This document shows positions 23,713-33,061 of a DNA stretch of 64,000 nucleotides, piece by piece. The notes under the pieces were generated by a model that did no database searches, was not told the origin of the DNA, and worked only from the letters and a program-made list of their open reading frames with translations. Where the stretch lies: the NCBI GenBank assembly GCA_963995525.1, contig OZ023218.1:48824741-48888740 (forward strand). Direction: 5' to 3'. How positions within the stretch are numbered: the stretch's first letter is position 1; every line of letters begins with the position of its first letter. The translations under genes were made by a program, and so were the position numbers. This stretch comes from Escarpia spicata. Its lineage: Eukaryota; Annelida; Polychaeta; Sabellida; Siboglinidae.

Positions 23713-23838
23713 ATGACATCACAACGAACGATAATGGCCATCGTCGTCAGCCTCGACATCGCGGTTATCGCTCTCTATATGTGTATAATAGTAGTCGTTC
23801 AATTGTCATCGTCGTCGTCATCATGGTGTCCGGGTTGA
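23713..23838 (+). CDS. 41-residue single-pass membrane micro-ORF
   Basis: The ATG is three bases after the previous stop. The peptide begins MTSQRTIMAIVVSLDIAVIA and continues as an uninterrupted hydrophobic helix of about 24 residues, then a Ser run and WCPG. It overlaps the integrase start by about 16 bases in another frame. No family is recognised; size and place suggest a small membrane or virion protein. Confidence 0.45.
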   Translation: MTSQRTIMAIVVSLDIAVIALYMCIIVVVQLSSSSSSWCPG

Positions 23839-24926
23839 GTCGTCGTCCAAAACGAAAGCTTCGACAACGAAACGACGACGACGAACTGAATGAACTCTAC
23901 TTCGATCCGAAACGTGCGGGTAGTTACGGAGCCGTCGACGGGGGGACGACGACGACCGGCCGTCGAGAAGTGGCTAGCGGAGCAGGACGCCTATACCCTA
24001 CACAAACCGGTTAAACGACGTTTCAAACGACGTTGCGTCATCGTGGGCGGTCGAAACCAGCAGTGGCAAGCCGATCTGGTCGACTTGACTAGGCTGAAAA
24101 AACACAATGACGGTATAACATTCCTATTGACGGTCATCGACGTGTTTTCGAAGTGGGCGTGGTGCGTTCCGTTGAAGAGTAAGTCCGGCACGTCGCTCGT
24201 CGCGGCCTTCGAGCATCTGCTGAGCGGCGCGCAGTCGCCACCGAACGCGCTGCAGACCGATAAGGGGACCGAGTTTCTGAACCGACCCCTGCAAACGTTC
24301 CTAAAGGAGCGCGGTGTTCATCATTTCGTGACGCATAACGAGGAGACTAAAGCGAGCGTCGTGGAACGCTTCAATAGGACTTTGAAGACGGGCATGTGGC
24401 GCTATTTTACGAAACACGAGACGCTGCGCTACGTAGAGGCGTTACCGGATCTCGTGCATTCGTACAACAACGCCTACCACCGCAGCATCGGTAGGACGCC
24501 GGCGAGCGTCGACGCGACGAATCAGGAGGCAGTATGGCAACGCCTGTACGGTGGCGACGGAGGCGGCCGGCGGAAAAACCGAAAATGCGCGAGGGAGATC
24601 GCGTGCGTCTCAGTAAGACGAGGGGTCCGTTCAAAAAAGGATACATGGCTAACTGGAGCGAGGAGCTCTTCACCGTCGTAGAGGTGCATCCGTCCGAGCC
24701 GCCCGTTTATCGCCTGAAGGACGACGCCGGGACGCCGGTAGAGGGCACCTTCTACGAACAGGAATTACAACGCGTTGTCGTTCCGAAAGATAAACTGTAT
24801 CGCGTGGAGGAGGTTCTGCAGCGTCGTCGTCGGCGCGGCGGCAGGTCGGAGGCGCTCGTAAAATGGAGCGCTTATCCGGCCTCCTTCAACAGTTGGATCG
24901 ACGCCGCGTTGCTCGTGGACCTATAA
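23823..24926 (+). pseudogene. Retroviral-type DDE integrase with C-terminal chromodomain, two frameshifts
   Basis: Inserts the element into DNA. The N-terminal piece (from ATG 23823) has ELYFDPKRAGSYGAVD. The core is in the next frame: WLAEQDAYTLHKP, WQADLVDLTRL (first Asp), LTVIDVFSKWAW, LQTDKGTEFLN (second Asp) and VVERFNRTLK (Glu), so the DDE triad is complete. A second shift near 24560-24580 leads to GDRVRLSKTRGPFKKGY (SH3-like) and a chromodomain (LYRVEEVLQRR, ALVKWSAYPASFNSW). The first shift is beside a G6 run (about 23939-23945), the second beside an A5 run. Chromodomains at this place may direct integration to marked chromatin. Confidence 0.93.
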
Positions 24927-25063
24927 TAGCGTGGCGGTCATGACGAGTCGTTGGACTCGCCATCAGGTATGCTGGCGACTGCACGAGGCGGGCTTATGCG
25001 ACGGAACGTCGTTCCTCCCGTATAAGGGGCCCTGCTGTATCGACAGACCTCAGTGGCGCGACG

Positions 25064-25414
25064 ATGATCGACGAGGCGACGAGGCACGGCGACGATACCT
25101 CTTCAGGCGAGCCGACGAAGACTACTAGCGAGGACTGCGTCGACGCCGCCGCCGAGCACTCCGTCGAAACCGACGTCCACGAACCCGTTCCATGGCGGCT
25201 CTGCGGTAACGAATGTCCTAAGGCCGAAATCGTATTCATCTGTCAGGTCATCGTCCTGTACTTCGTCATCGCCGTTAGTATATACAATCTGACGCGGGGT
25301 CAAGGCGACTCCAACCTGTGGACGGCTCTGTTGAGCAGCTGTCTCGGTTACCTGCTCCCGAGTCCGTCTATGAGCGGTGGTCGACGACGAAGCGGCGATG
25401 GTGGTATCGTCTGA
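25064..25414 (+). CDS. Adintovirus-like membrane protein
   Basis: 116 residues, open. An acidic/polar N-terminus is followed by CGNECPKAEIVFICQVIVLY and VSIYNLTRG, a transmembrane helix, then DSNLWTALLSSCLGYLLPSP. This block is strongly conserved in Polinton and adintovirus membrane proteins. It overlaps the penton-like start by 17 bases. Probably a virion or assembly membrane protein. Confidence 0.75.
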   Translation: MIDEATRHGDDTSSGEPTKTTSEDCVDAAAEHSVETDVHEPVPWRLCGNECPKAEIVFICQVIVLYFVIAVSIYNLTRGQGDSNLWTALLSSCLGYLLPSPSMSGGRRRSGDGGIV

Positions 25415-26229
25415 CTTTTACCTAACGCTACCAAGCAACGCGTCTATGAAGCGGTACCCCGAAAATACGTTGACGCACTACATCACGACGCTGCCGCGAC
25501 GTTTCGACCTGTCGGGCGGAGAATGGGAATGCGGACTGGTGACGCTACAGAACCCGCACACGTGGTACAACGTGAGAGAGGAGGACGCCACCTTCTACCT
25601 GTCGTCCCCGCTAGATATACCGACAGGGTACGATTACTCACGGTTTCTACAACGACGCCGACGGGCTGAAGCGCCAGATCAACGAGCAGCTAATGAAATT
25701 GTGCACCGATCAGGTCAAAGTGCGTCTAGAGTTCAGCGACGTCTCTCACCGAATGACGCTGCATATGTCGCCGGGTGTCACCTTTACCCTACCCGATACG
25801 AGCCGTCTGAAGAGCGTGCTAGGTTTCCATAACAACATTATCACGAGTTCTCCGATGATGGGCCCCGAGCCGGGTGGCGGCGTTGTTATCGAGACCTACC
25901 CCGCCGCGTACACGTACGCGTACGAAGGTCACAATACGGTGGACATGAAGGCGGGCGTCGACACCCTGTAAGTGTACACGGATCTCGTGGAATCGCGCGT
26001 CGTCGGTGACGTGTACGCGCCTCTCCTGCGAAACATCGCCGTCTCCGGTACGAACGGCAGCATTATTTCGGAAACGTTCGACCGCGTCCAATACGTGAAG
26101 CTGCTGCGGCATCAATTCGATACGATCGAGGTCGATATAAGAGACGATCACGGTCAGCCCATATCATTCGAGCGGGGAAAGCTAGTGGTGACGCTTCACA
26201 TCAGACGCTGTCAATCGAGATTGTTTTAA
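25398..26229 (+). pseudogene. Penton-like minor capsid protein, one frameshift and one stop
   Basis: Starts at ATG 25398 (MVVSSDFYLTLPSNASM), with RFDLSGGEWECGLVTLQNPH and TWYNV near the N-terminus. The frame moves by +1 near 25640. The middle has VRLEFSDVSHRMTLHMSPG and LGFHNNII. An in-frame TAA at 25969-25971 follows. The same frame then continues with YTDLVESRVVGDVYAPLLR, and ends GKLVVTLHIRR. Order and blocks match the minor (penton-type) capsid protein of Polintons; the exact structural role is inferred. Confidence 0.8.
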
Positions 26230-26231
26230 CG

Positions 26232-26642
26232 ATGCCGACGAACCCGTACGAGGACTACTACGTTCGCCAGGTCGGCGGTCAGCTTCCGTTCTTCATCGGT
26301 GGCCGGGGTCAGCGAGGACACGGTCTGGGTAATATCTTCGGGAGCCTGTTTCGAAGCGCCATGCTGCTTTTTAAGAGAGGCGCCTTGGATTTGGGAAAAC
26401 GCGCGCTCAAAACCGGCGTGCGCGTGGCGCGGGACGTCGTCGCCAGCGGCGATCTGAAAGCGTCGGTAAAACGACGCGCGAAGGAGGCCGGCGTCGATCT
26501 TCTCGACGGCCTATTGAGGGCGCCTAAGCGAAAAAAAGTGCAGCAGCAGCGCCGCGCCGCTATAAAGAAACCGCGCCGAGCGGCGAAGACCGTCAGTAGA
26601 ATTAAGAAACGACGTCGACCGATCGATATATTCGACGAGTAA
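26232..26642 (+). CDS. pVI-like minor virion protein
   Basis: 136 residues, open. ATG 26232 is two bases after the penton stop. It begins with YEDYYVRQVGGQLPFFIGG, then GHGLGNIFGSLFRSAM and an amphipathic stretch (KRALKTGVRVARDVVAS). The C-terminal half is very basic (KRKKVQQQRR, KKPRRAAK). This resembles adenovirus protein VI/core proteins and the matching Polinton gene. The stop TAA overlaps the capsid ATG. Confidence 0.8.
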   Translation: MPTNPYEDYYVRQVGGQLPFFIGGRGQRGHGLGNIFGSLFRSAMLLFKRGALDLGKRALKTGVRVARDVVASGDLKASVKRRAKEAGVDLLDGLLRAPKRKKVQQQRRAAIKKPRRAAKTVSRIKKRRRPIDIFDE

Positions 26643-27927
26643 TGGCGTTCGTGAATAGCGGGGCGGCGTTCGAGGGCGTGAAGGCCGAACTGGAGCTGTT
26701 CATCGGGCCGGTGACGCAGAAGAGTATCGAGAGCAGTCAGTGTCTACCAACCGCTGACGGCTCTCGACGCCGGCGGCCCTATCGAGTTCCTCATCCCGGA
26801 TTCGGGCAACGACTATACGGACCTGGCGAGCCTGCAAGTGTTCGTCCGCTTCAAAGTGATTCAGGGGGACGGTACCGATCTGGGGGCCGGCGCCGCCGTG
26901 GCGCCGGTCAATAATTTCCTGCATTCGATGTTAAGTCAAATCGACGTGTCGCTGAACGGCACGCTCGTGACGCCGTCGACCAATACGTACGCGTACCGAG
27001 CCTACTTCGAGACCCTGCTGAGTTACCGTGGCGACGCGAAACGATCGCATCTCACGGGGTCGTTGTGGTACAAAGACAGCGCCTGACACATGAACGCGCG
27101 CGGGGACGATAATATATATGACGGCGGGCAGCGCCGAGGTGGATATGATGGGATGCCTGCACGTCGACGCGTTTATGCTAAACCGCCTCCTACCGAGCGG
27201 CGTCGACACTAAACTACGCATGGTGCGCTCGAAGGACGCCTTCGCGCTCATGGCCCCGGCAGTCGCGCCGGGGTGCCGTATCGTGCAACGAGCGATTTCC
27301 CTGAACGTACGAAAAGTGAAGTTGAACCCGGAAGTTCAGCTGGGTCATATCAAAGCGTGGGGGTTGGAAACGGATAAGTTTCCGATGCGCCGCATCGACT
27401 GCAAGTCGTTCTCGATAACGGCGGGTGCGCTATCGCACACGCACGAGAACCTGTACATGGGTGTGATTCCGAAACGCAAAATACTGATGATGATCGACAA
27501 CGTCTCCTATAACGGAGACTACACTAGAAATCCTTTCGAGGCGCGGCACAACGACATAAACTTCCTCGTGCTCAGCGTCGACGGACGGCAGGTGCCGAGC
27601 AAGCCGCTGCAGCCGGACTTCCCGCACCACCGGTACGTCCGAAGCTACATCAATCTCTTCGAGGCTACCGGAAAGGCGAACGAGGACGAGGGGAACGACA
27701 TATCGTGCACGGTCTTCGGCGCCGGCTACACCATCTTCGCTTTAGACCTGACCCCCGACTGTTGCGACGGGGACCATTTCAACGTCGTGCGTCAGGGGAC
27801 CGTGTGAACTGAAATGCACTTCGGGGCGGCGCTACCCCGAACGGTGAACGTCGTCGTGTACGCGGAATTCGATACGGTGATGGAGATCGAACGGAACCGG
27901 AACGTCCTGTACGACTGTACGTCGTAA
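26642..27927 (+). pseudogene. Major capsid protein (double jelly-roll), broken
   Basis: Forms the icosahedral shell in related viruses. Seen: MAFVNSGAAFEGVKAEL, FLIPDSGNDYTDL, NNFLHSMLSQIDVSLNGT, NTYAYRAYFETLLSY, LRMVRSKDAFALM, KILMMIDNVSYNGDYTRNPF, FGAGYTIFALDLTPD, and a C-terminal NVVVYAEFD block. Breaks: +1 shift near 26742, in-frame TGA at 27084-27086, frame change near 27110-27120, and in-frame TGA at 27805-27807, after which the same frame continues to TAA 27925-27927. As read, no full-length capsid protein can be made. Confidence 0.92.
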
Positions 27928-27932
27928 CTACT

Positions 27933-28365
27933 ATGGATACGGTCCAACTGCTGCGTCGCCTCGAACTCGATGCGTGCGCTAAACACATCGTCGTCGGCGT
28001 CGTACCTAAAGACGCGCTACTTACCACCGCCGTCACCACTTACCCGACGGCTTTCGTGTGCAACACCGACGACGGCGGCGAGCCGGGGGAGCAATGGGTG
28101 GCCGTCGGCGAGTATTCGATTCGTACGGTCAGCCGCCGCTGCACGTCGACTTCCGCGCGTTCCTGCACCGTCACTGCGGCGACTCGTGGACGTACAACGA
28201 CAAGCGGTTGCAGAGCGTCGTCTCTAACGTGTGCGGACAATATTGTGTCGCCTACCTACTCCTCCGATGCGCGGTATGTCGTTGACGACGTTCCAGACCC
28301 TGTTCGGCGCCAATCGGGTGGACAATGACTGTCTCGTATTCGATTGGCTAAAGCCATTGCATTAA
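27933..28365 (+). pseudogene. Adenain-like (Ulp1-fold) cysteine protease, broken
   Basis: Maturation protease of the virion. The frame changes twice (about 28100-28115 and about 28260). Blocks are VVGVVPKDALL, FVCNTDDGGEPGEQWVAV, FDSYGQPPLHVDF (Asp and DSYG), SVVSNVCGQYCVAYLLL (catalytic Cys) and the C-terminal VDNDCLVFDWL. Where the family has HW (catalytic His) this copy reads QW, so the triad is incomplete. About 144 codons, slightly short for the family. Confidence 0.85.
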
Positions 28366-28403
28366 AGCAGCTTCGCTTCGCTTCGCTTCGCTTCGCTTCG
28401 CTT
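28366..28403. repeat. (CTTCG)n pentanucleotide repeat
   Basis: About six units, directly after the protease stop and between the two convergent gene blocks. Confidence 0.9.
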
Positions 28404-28425
28404 TTACGTGTATAGTAGTAGTAGT

Positions 28426-28431
28426 AATAAA
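28426..28431 (+). terminator. Polyadenylation signal, rightward block
   Basis: AATAAA, 61 bases after the protease stop at 28365; the only canonical signal I see after the rightward genes. Confidence 0.6.
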
Positions 28432-28461
28432 AAAGATGACGAAAAAAATGTACGCAATTGT

Positions 28462-28467
28462 TTTATT
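28462..28467 (-). terminator. Polyadenylation signal of polB
   Basis: TTTATT on the plus strand (AATAAA on the minus), about 110 bases beyond the polymerase stop. It faces the rightward signal at 28426, a compact convergent end. Confidence 0.6.
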
Positions 28468-28577
28468 ACCCTACCTACATACATACATACATACAGAACC
28501 CTACCCCTAGGCGGCCCCACCACCCCCCTAGGTTAGGTTAGGCGAGTTAGACGAGTTAGTTGTTGTTCGTATACGAG

Positions 28578-31500
28578 TTAGACGAGTATCGGTGCCGTGG
28601 TGACGCCGTCGTCGAGCACGCGGCGTTTAGCGTAGAAGTAGCTCAACGCCGCGCGCTCTTGAACGTACGTCAACACGGACGAGTCTTTCACCTGGAAGCC
28701 GCGGTTCCAGCCGACGCCGCTACGTAGATCGCGCAGTACGGCGAGGAAAGTGTTCTCGTCGATGTCGGCGTTCTGACGTTTGCTCAGATCCTTCGTGCTG
28801 TACTTCGCGCCGTTGTCGCCGCCGCCGAAGCAGTAGTACGTCTTGCTGCACAGCGCCACGATTCCGGCGCCGCACCACTCTTCTTTGAAGAGACCCGGCG
28901 TTCGACGATCGAACAGACATCGGCGCGCGCAGCAGTCGCCCCCACCCTCCCACACCAGTCCGGCGACGCGGCATCGTACGTACGCGTCCACGTGCGCGTC
29001 GCAGCATTCGGCCGGAAAACAGAGCGAACGATTCCGGAAGTAGTGTTCGCGCAGCGCTTCCGGTACGAGCGCGTCGATGTGGTGGCCCGCAAGGGCGATG
29101 TACGCCGAGTCGGTGTCCATAGCGCAGTATTGGAAGAGCGGGCGGGGGATGTAGTCGTCGACGAAATCATAGTAGAACTCGAGCATTCTCAATTTCGCGT
29201 ATTGATACACGAAATAGCCGATTTGGATCGGCAGGCGGTAGACGACGGTGCGCTTATTCAGAGCCACCTCGTACATTTCGTCGTCGACGACGACGTCGAG
29301 TTGTCGGAAGCGACGGTTGTTGACGAGTTGCGCGGCGCCGATCGGCGTGGCGTACTTGATATCCCGGTTCCGATCGACGCGCGTAATCGTTTTCCCGTAC
29401 AAACTGTTACCGAGTAGTTTAAACGTGACGGCGATGATCGATTTATCGGGGTCGACGTCGCCCTCGCGTCGCGCCGTCGACACCGTGTCGCCGAAGCGAC
29501 GAAAGCACGCGATCGGCGTGTACTCGATCACCTGGTAGATGCGCGCGACGACGAGCCCGTGCTCCAGATACCAGCGTAGGAGGGGCGTGGCGAGTACGAT
29601 CGCCATGCCGAAGTAGCTACCGACGAGCGTCCGTTGAGGTCGTGTGAGTAGGTCGTGCGACTCGGCGTAGCGGCGCATGAACGGGCTGAGATCGTCGCGC
29701 GTGATATTGACGTTCTTGAAAACGGGCTGCATTTCGGCGAACTTGGCGCGCAGCGCTTCCGGCACGGCGATATCGCACTGCACGAGGCCGAACAGAGAGC
29801 CGTCGCGTACACCCTCCAGTATCGTCGAGTGCGTACACCGCCGCCCCGGTTGCCATCGTGACGCGTCGGGAGGTGTCGGCGCCACGGGAGGACGCATGGC
29901 TCGCCACTGGCACTCCCACATTTCGACGACGGCATCGACGTGGCGGCGCAGGTAGGCCGTCACGGCGATCGTCTCGGCGTACAGCGTCGTCATCGGTCGA
30001 CCGTTGACGGCGTTTGTCGTCACGTGCGTCTGGCACGTCGGGCAGCCGTGGAAGTAGCAGCCGTGAAATTGATACGCCGTTCGCGTGGCGGCGCACCAAC
30101 CGCCGACTCGGTACTTACCGACGCGCTTCTCGCGTCCGTTCAACTGGTGCCGTATACGAGTGTCGGTCCGTTCCGCCTCGTACGTCAACCACGCCACGGC
30201 CATACGACCGTAGCGGTGCACGCGTTCCGCTCGAAAACCGTTCTCAGCGCGTCGGCGCATGTACCAGCTCGTCGGCATCTCCCGCATCATCGCCGATAGA
30301 TAGAGGCCGTTCGCGTCATAGCCTACTATCGAAATACACGGGTTGTTGCCGCCTCGAATTGACGTCACGTCGGCCTCGTGATGACGCGCGAAGATGATCG
30401 ATGGGCCGCCGACGATCTGCGACTGCAGTAGGCGGTGCAGGTCTTTGTTCGACGCGTGGAATAGCGAGAAATGGATTGACAGCGGCAGGTCGTTGAATAG
30501 GTACAAAAACGTCAATCCCGGTACGCTGATGGCGTCCTTGAACATGTCGATGCGCTGGCGGCGATAGAAGGCGAACTGCCGCTCGAGGGCCTCGAGAAAC
30601 GGCGCCACATCTCGGTTATTATACCAGATTAGAAAATCGCGCATCGTCGTCATGCGACCGTCACGCCATGCCGTCGCACAAATTTTGTACGCCTCCGCGG
30701 AGATTCGCTCGCGTTTCAGGTGGCTGTAGAAAGTCTCGCGCGGCGGCAAGACAGTCTCGTCCAGGCGCGTCAACGCGTCGATATACTCGTACGGAAAGTA
30801 CCCCTTCGTCGCCGCGCAGCCGTACGCTTTCAGATAGCGCTCGTAGCTGACACCGGGCGCGAGGTAATTAGTTATATCGAGGAATTTCAACGTCGACGTC
30901 GTCAGGCACATGTAATTGTTCTGTCGTTTAATGGTGAACGCCGACGATGTGTGCTGCGCGTCGTCGGTTATGAGCAGGGGGGTCAAGTACTTTTTGACGA
31001 CATTCAAATCGTACTTACCGCTGTTGAAGCCCAGTACGGGCATTTGACGAAGGTGCGTCCACAGGCGGTCGGCGAGTGCGGCGTACGGTGACGCGTCGTT
31101 GTCGTCGCATCGTCTTCGCCGCCAGTCGTCGTCGAGCGCGTCGAGCGCCACGAAGACCGCGTCATAGCGGGGGCGAAGAGCCGCGCACGCCGCCGCGCTC
31201 ACGGCTTCCAGGTCGTCGATGAGGCGGCGCGCTAGTTCGGCCGAATCACCGGTCGTGACGTAACAGCGCGCCGCTTCGTGTCCGGGCACGTTCGACGCGA
31301 CGCTCACGCTGAGCAGTTCGTGTCGCGCTAGCCACCGGCATTTGTCGGTATCCGGCGGAAGATCGTTGGCGGCAAAATAGCATTCAAAATCGAAGGTCGC
31401 GCGGTACGGGTTGTAGCGCAGGTCGTCGCCGCCGACGTCGATGCCTTCGTCGTCGAGCCGTTGAAACACGGACGGCGTCGGTCGGTAGACGCCGCCGGGA

Positions 31501-32705
31501 AACACGTGACGCACGCCACCTTCGCACGTCGCTTCGTGACGCCATAATTGCCACGGGCCCCGCCAGAGGCAGTTGCCGCATTTCGAGCACTTGTATGTTT
31601 TCGCGTATGCGCGCAGGTCGCTTATGTACGAGAAGTGCGTCTCGTACAGGTTGACGTTCAGGGTCGTGGGGTGTTTTTCGAGCGACCGACGGACTAGTTC
31701 GGCGGCGCCACCCTCCGTCAATCGATAGACGGCAACGTTGATGCCGAAAACCGGCTCCACGCGTTCCAGTTCGTTCAGGCGCACGCCGTTCGACGTCGTC
31801 GAAGCGTAGCGCGCGTGCAGTCGTTTAGCGACTCTCGTTAAACGGGTCGAATTTATTCTGGGGCTGTTCTGCGTTCCGCGTTGTCGACCGCCTTGCAGGT
31901 GGAGACCGATGCACCGGAAGAGGCATAGATGGTCGTCGTACGGCGTGCCCCGACGATCGTGCGTCAACGTCACTAAGAACCTGTTGTTGCGCACGTAGTC
32001 GGGGAGCGCGGTGCCAACGCACCCGATAGGATGGTTTAGGATGGTGTTCACGAAGTAGGTAGCGTTCGTTACGAGCTCGACCACCCACCCCGAGTCGGGT
32101 GGCTGCGCGATGACGTACTGTAGTACGTCGGTCGTGCGCACGACGTCGAGGAAGCGTTCGAAGGAACGGCTATCGGTAACGAGGGCGGGCGTTTCGAGGA
32201 GGCGACCGCAGCAGTTACAGGACGAATGAAAATAGCGGTAACGACCCGACACCTTGTGGCGTAACACGAAACCATAGCTGACGTTAATTTTAAACGCGTT
32301 CTTTTGTTCGCGAAACATAACCCTCAGACGCGGTTCGAGCACCCGCGTACTCGTACAGGCGATCATTCGATAGTTGTAGCGGGACTGTACGGTACCGCGC
32401 GCTATCGACGTGTCTATGCTACGACGATGTTCGTCCACGACGCGCTGTAGAGCGTCGTTGTCGACCGGTGCATTGGGACCATCGGGAGGTGGCGACACCT
32501 CCCGACGACCGTAGGTATCCCTCATGTGTCGTAGCATAACGGTGCGCGTACTGTACGTTGCGCCGCATTTCGGACACTCTCGTCTTTTTACGCATAGCGC
32601 GTTATCGCCGCATCGTTTCGAACTCTTCGCGTGTCTCTCTAACGTTGACTGTTTCGCGAAATATGTACCGCATTTCGGACATTGCCATCTAGTAGGAGGC
32701 GGCAT
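28578..32705 (-). CDS. Protein-primed family B DNA polymerase (Polinton PolB)
   Basis: Replicates the element. The open frame extends to a GTG at 32735, but the first ATG is at 32705 (1,375 residues), 33 bases after a TATA box; numbering here is from 32735. N-terminus: two zinc-finger-like units (C19/C22/H35/C42 and C54/C57/H70). A further C-x2-C...H...C unit (KCSKCGNCLW) precedes the exonuclease. Exo I is FDFECYF (D449, E451), Exo II GFNSGKYDL, Exo III YNNRDVAPF. Polymerase motif A is YDANGLYLSA (D807), motif B KLLGNSLYGK (K1106), motif C AMDTDSAYI (D1207). The whole 4.1 kb has no frameshift or stop, unlike the rightward genes. The large N-terminus is usual for Polintons. Confidence 0.97.
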   Translation of the reverse strand: MPPPTRWQCPKCGTYFAKQSTLERHAKSSKRCGDNALCVKRRECPKCGATYSTRTVMLRHMRDTYGRREVSPPPDGPNAPVDNDALQRVVDEHRRSIDTSIARGTVQSRYNYRMIACTSTRVLEPRLRVMFREQKNAFKINVSYGFVLRHKVSGRYRYFHSSCNCCGRLLETPALVTDSRSFERFLDVVRTTDVLQYVIAQPPDSGWVVELVTNATYFVNTILNHPIGCVGTALPDYVRNNRFLVTLTHDRRGTPYDDHLCLFRCIGLHLQGGRQRGTQNSPRINSTRLTRVAKRLHARYASTTSNGVRLNELERVEPVFGINVAVYRLTEGGAAELVRRSLEKHPTTLNVNLYETHFSYISDLRAYAKTYKCSKCGNCLWRGPWQLWRHEATCEGGVRHVFPGGVYRPTPSVFQRLDDEGIDVGGDDLRYNPYRATFDFECYFAANDLPPDTDKCRWLARHELLSVSVASNVPGHEAARCYVTTGDSAELARRLIDDLEAVSAAACAALRPRYDAVFVALDALDDDWRRRRCDDNDASPYAALADRLWTHLRQMPVLGFNSGKYDLNVVKKYLTPLLITDDAQHTSSAFTIKRQNNYMCLTTSTLKFLDITNYLAPGVSYERYLKAYGCAATKGYFPYEYIDALTRLDETVLPPRETFYSHLKRERISAEAYKICATAWRDGRMTTMRDFLIWYNNRDVAPFLEALERQFAFYRRQRIDMFKDAISVPGLTFLYLFNDLPLSIHFSLFHASNKDLHRLLQSQIVGGPSIIFARHHEADVTSIRGGNNPCISIVGYDANGLYLSAMMREMPTSWYMRRRAENGFRAERVHRYGRMAVAWLTYEAERTDTRIRHQLNGREKRVGKYRVGGWCAATRTAYQFHGCYFHGCPTCQTHVTTNAVNGRPMTTLYAETIAVTAYLRRHVDAVVEMWECQWRAMRPPVAPTPPDASRWQPGRRCTHSTILEGVRDGSLFGLVQCDIAVPEALRAKFAEMQPVFKNVNITRDDLSPFMRRYAESHDLLTRPQRTLVGSYFGMAIVLATPLLRWYLEHGLVVARIYQVIEYTPIACFRRFGDTVSTARREGDVDPDKSIIAVTFKLLGNSLYGKTITRVDRNRDIKYATPIGAAQLVNNRRFRQLDVVVDDEMYEVALNKRTVVYRLPIQIGYFVYQYAKLRMLEFYYDFVDDYIPRPLFQYCAMDTDSAYIALAGHHIDALVPEALREHYFRNRSLCFPAECCDAHVDAYVRCRVAGLVWEGGGDCCARRCLFDRRTPGLFKEEWCGAGIVALCSKTYYCFGGGDNGAKYSTKDLSKRQNADIDENTFLAVLRDLRSGVGWNRGFQVKDSSVLTYVQERAALSYFYAKRRVLDDGVTTAPILV

Positions 32706-32737
32706 ACTTTTGGCTACTACTTTTTCGAGCACCACTA

Positions 32738-32746
32738 TTTATAACA
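32738..32746 (-). promoter_or_regulatory. TATA box of polB
   Basis: TATAAATAG on the minus strand, 33-41 bases upstream of the ATG at 32705. Confidence 0.55.
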
Positions 32747-32795
32747 GGGTGCTGTGGTGTTGACGTTGGATGTTGTACGGACGTGCGCATTGCTA

Positions 32796-32905
32796 TCGTG
32801 TGTTAAGTAACGTGGGGGTGGACATGCGCAGTAGTGCGTTAAGTAACGTGGGGTGGTGGGTCGATCCTAATGTTGTGTGTGTGGTGTTTTGTTAAGTAAC
32901 TCGGA
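32796..32905. repeat. GTTAAGTAACGTGGGG repeats upstream of polB
   Basis: Two close copies of gttaagtaacgtgggg (about 32801, 32838) and a shorter gttaagtaac (about 32891) in the polB promoter interval. Even spacing and location suggest regulatory sites; no factor can be named. Confidence 0.5.
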
Positions 32906-32928
32906 AATGGAACGTACATTTTCAACGT

Positions 32929-32934
32929 TTTATT
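32929..32934 (-). terminator. Polyadenylation signal of the ssDNA-binding protein unit
   Basis: AATAAA on the minus strand, about 130 bases past the last reading frame (stop at 33062). I see no other canonical signal between here and 34250, so the first exon and all four terminal exons probably share this end. Confidence 0.55.
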
Positions 32935-33061
32935 AAGCGTACCGTACAAGCTTTTCTTCCTATTAGCAAAGCGCGATTTTGATTAAAACAAGCGCTTAAT
33001 TTTTTTAAGTAAATCGACAAAGCAAATGTTTCTAGCAGTAATGTTCAAGTGTTCATGCTGC

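Noticed and set aside
24931..25128. 65-codon plus-strand frame after the integrase
   Set aside because: No conserved block; overlaps the well-supported membrane protein in another frame.
27970..28240. Arg-rich frames within the protease gene
   Set aside because: Shadow frames of the GC-rich protease region; only the parts with protease blocks are kept.
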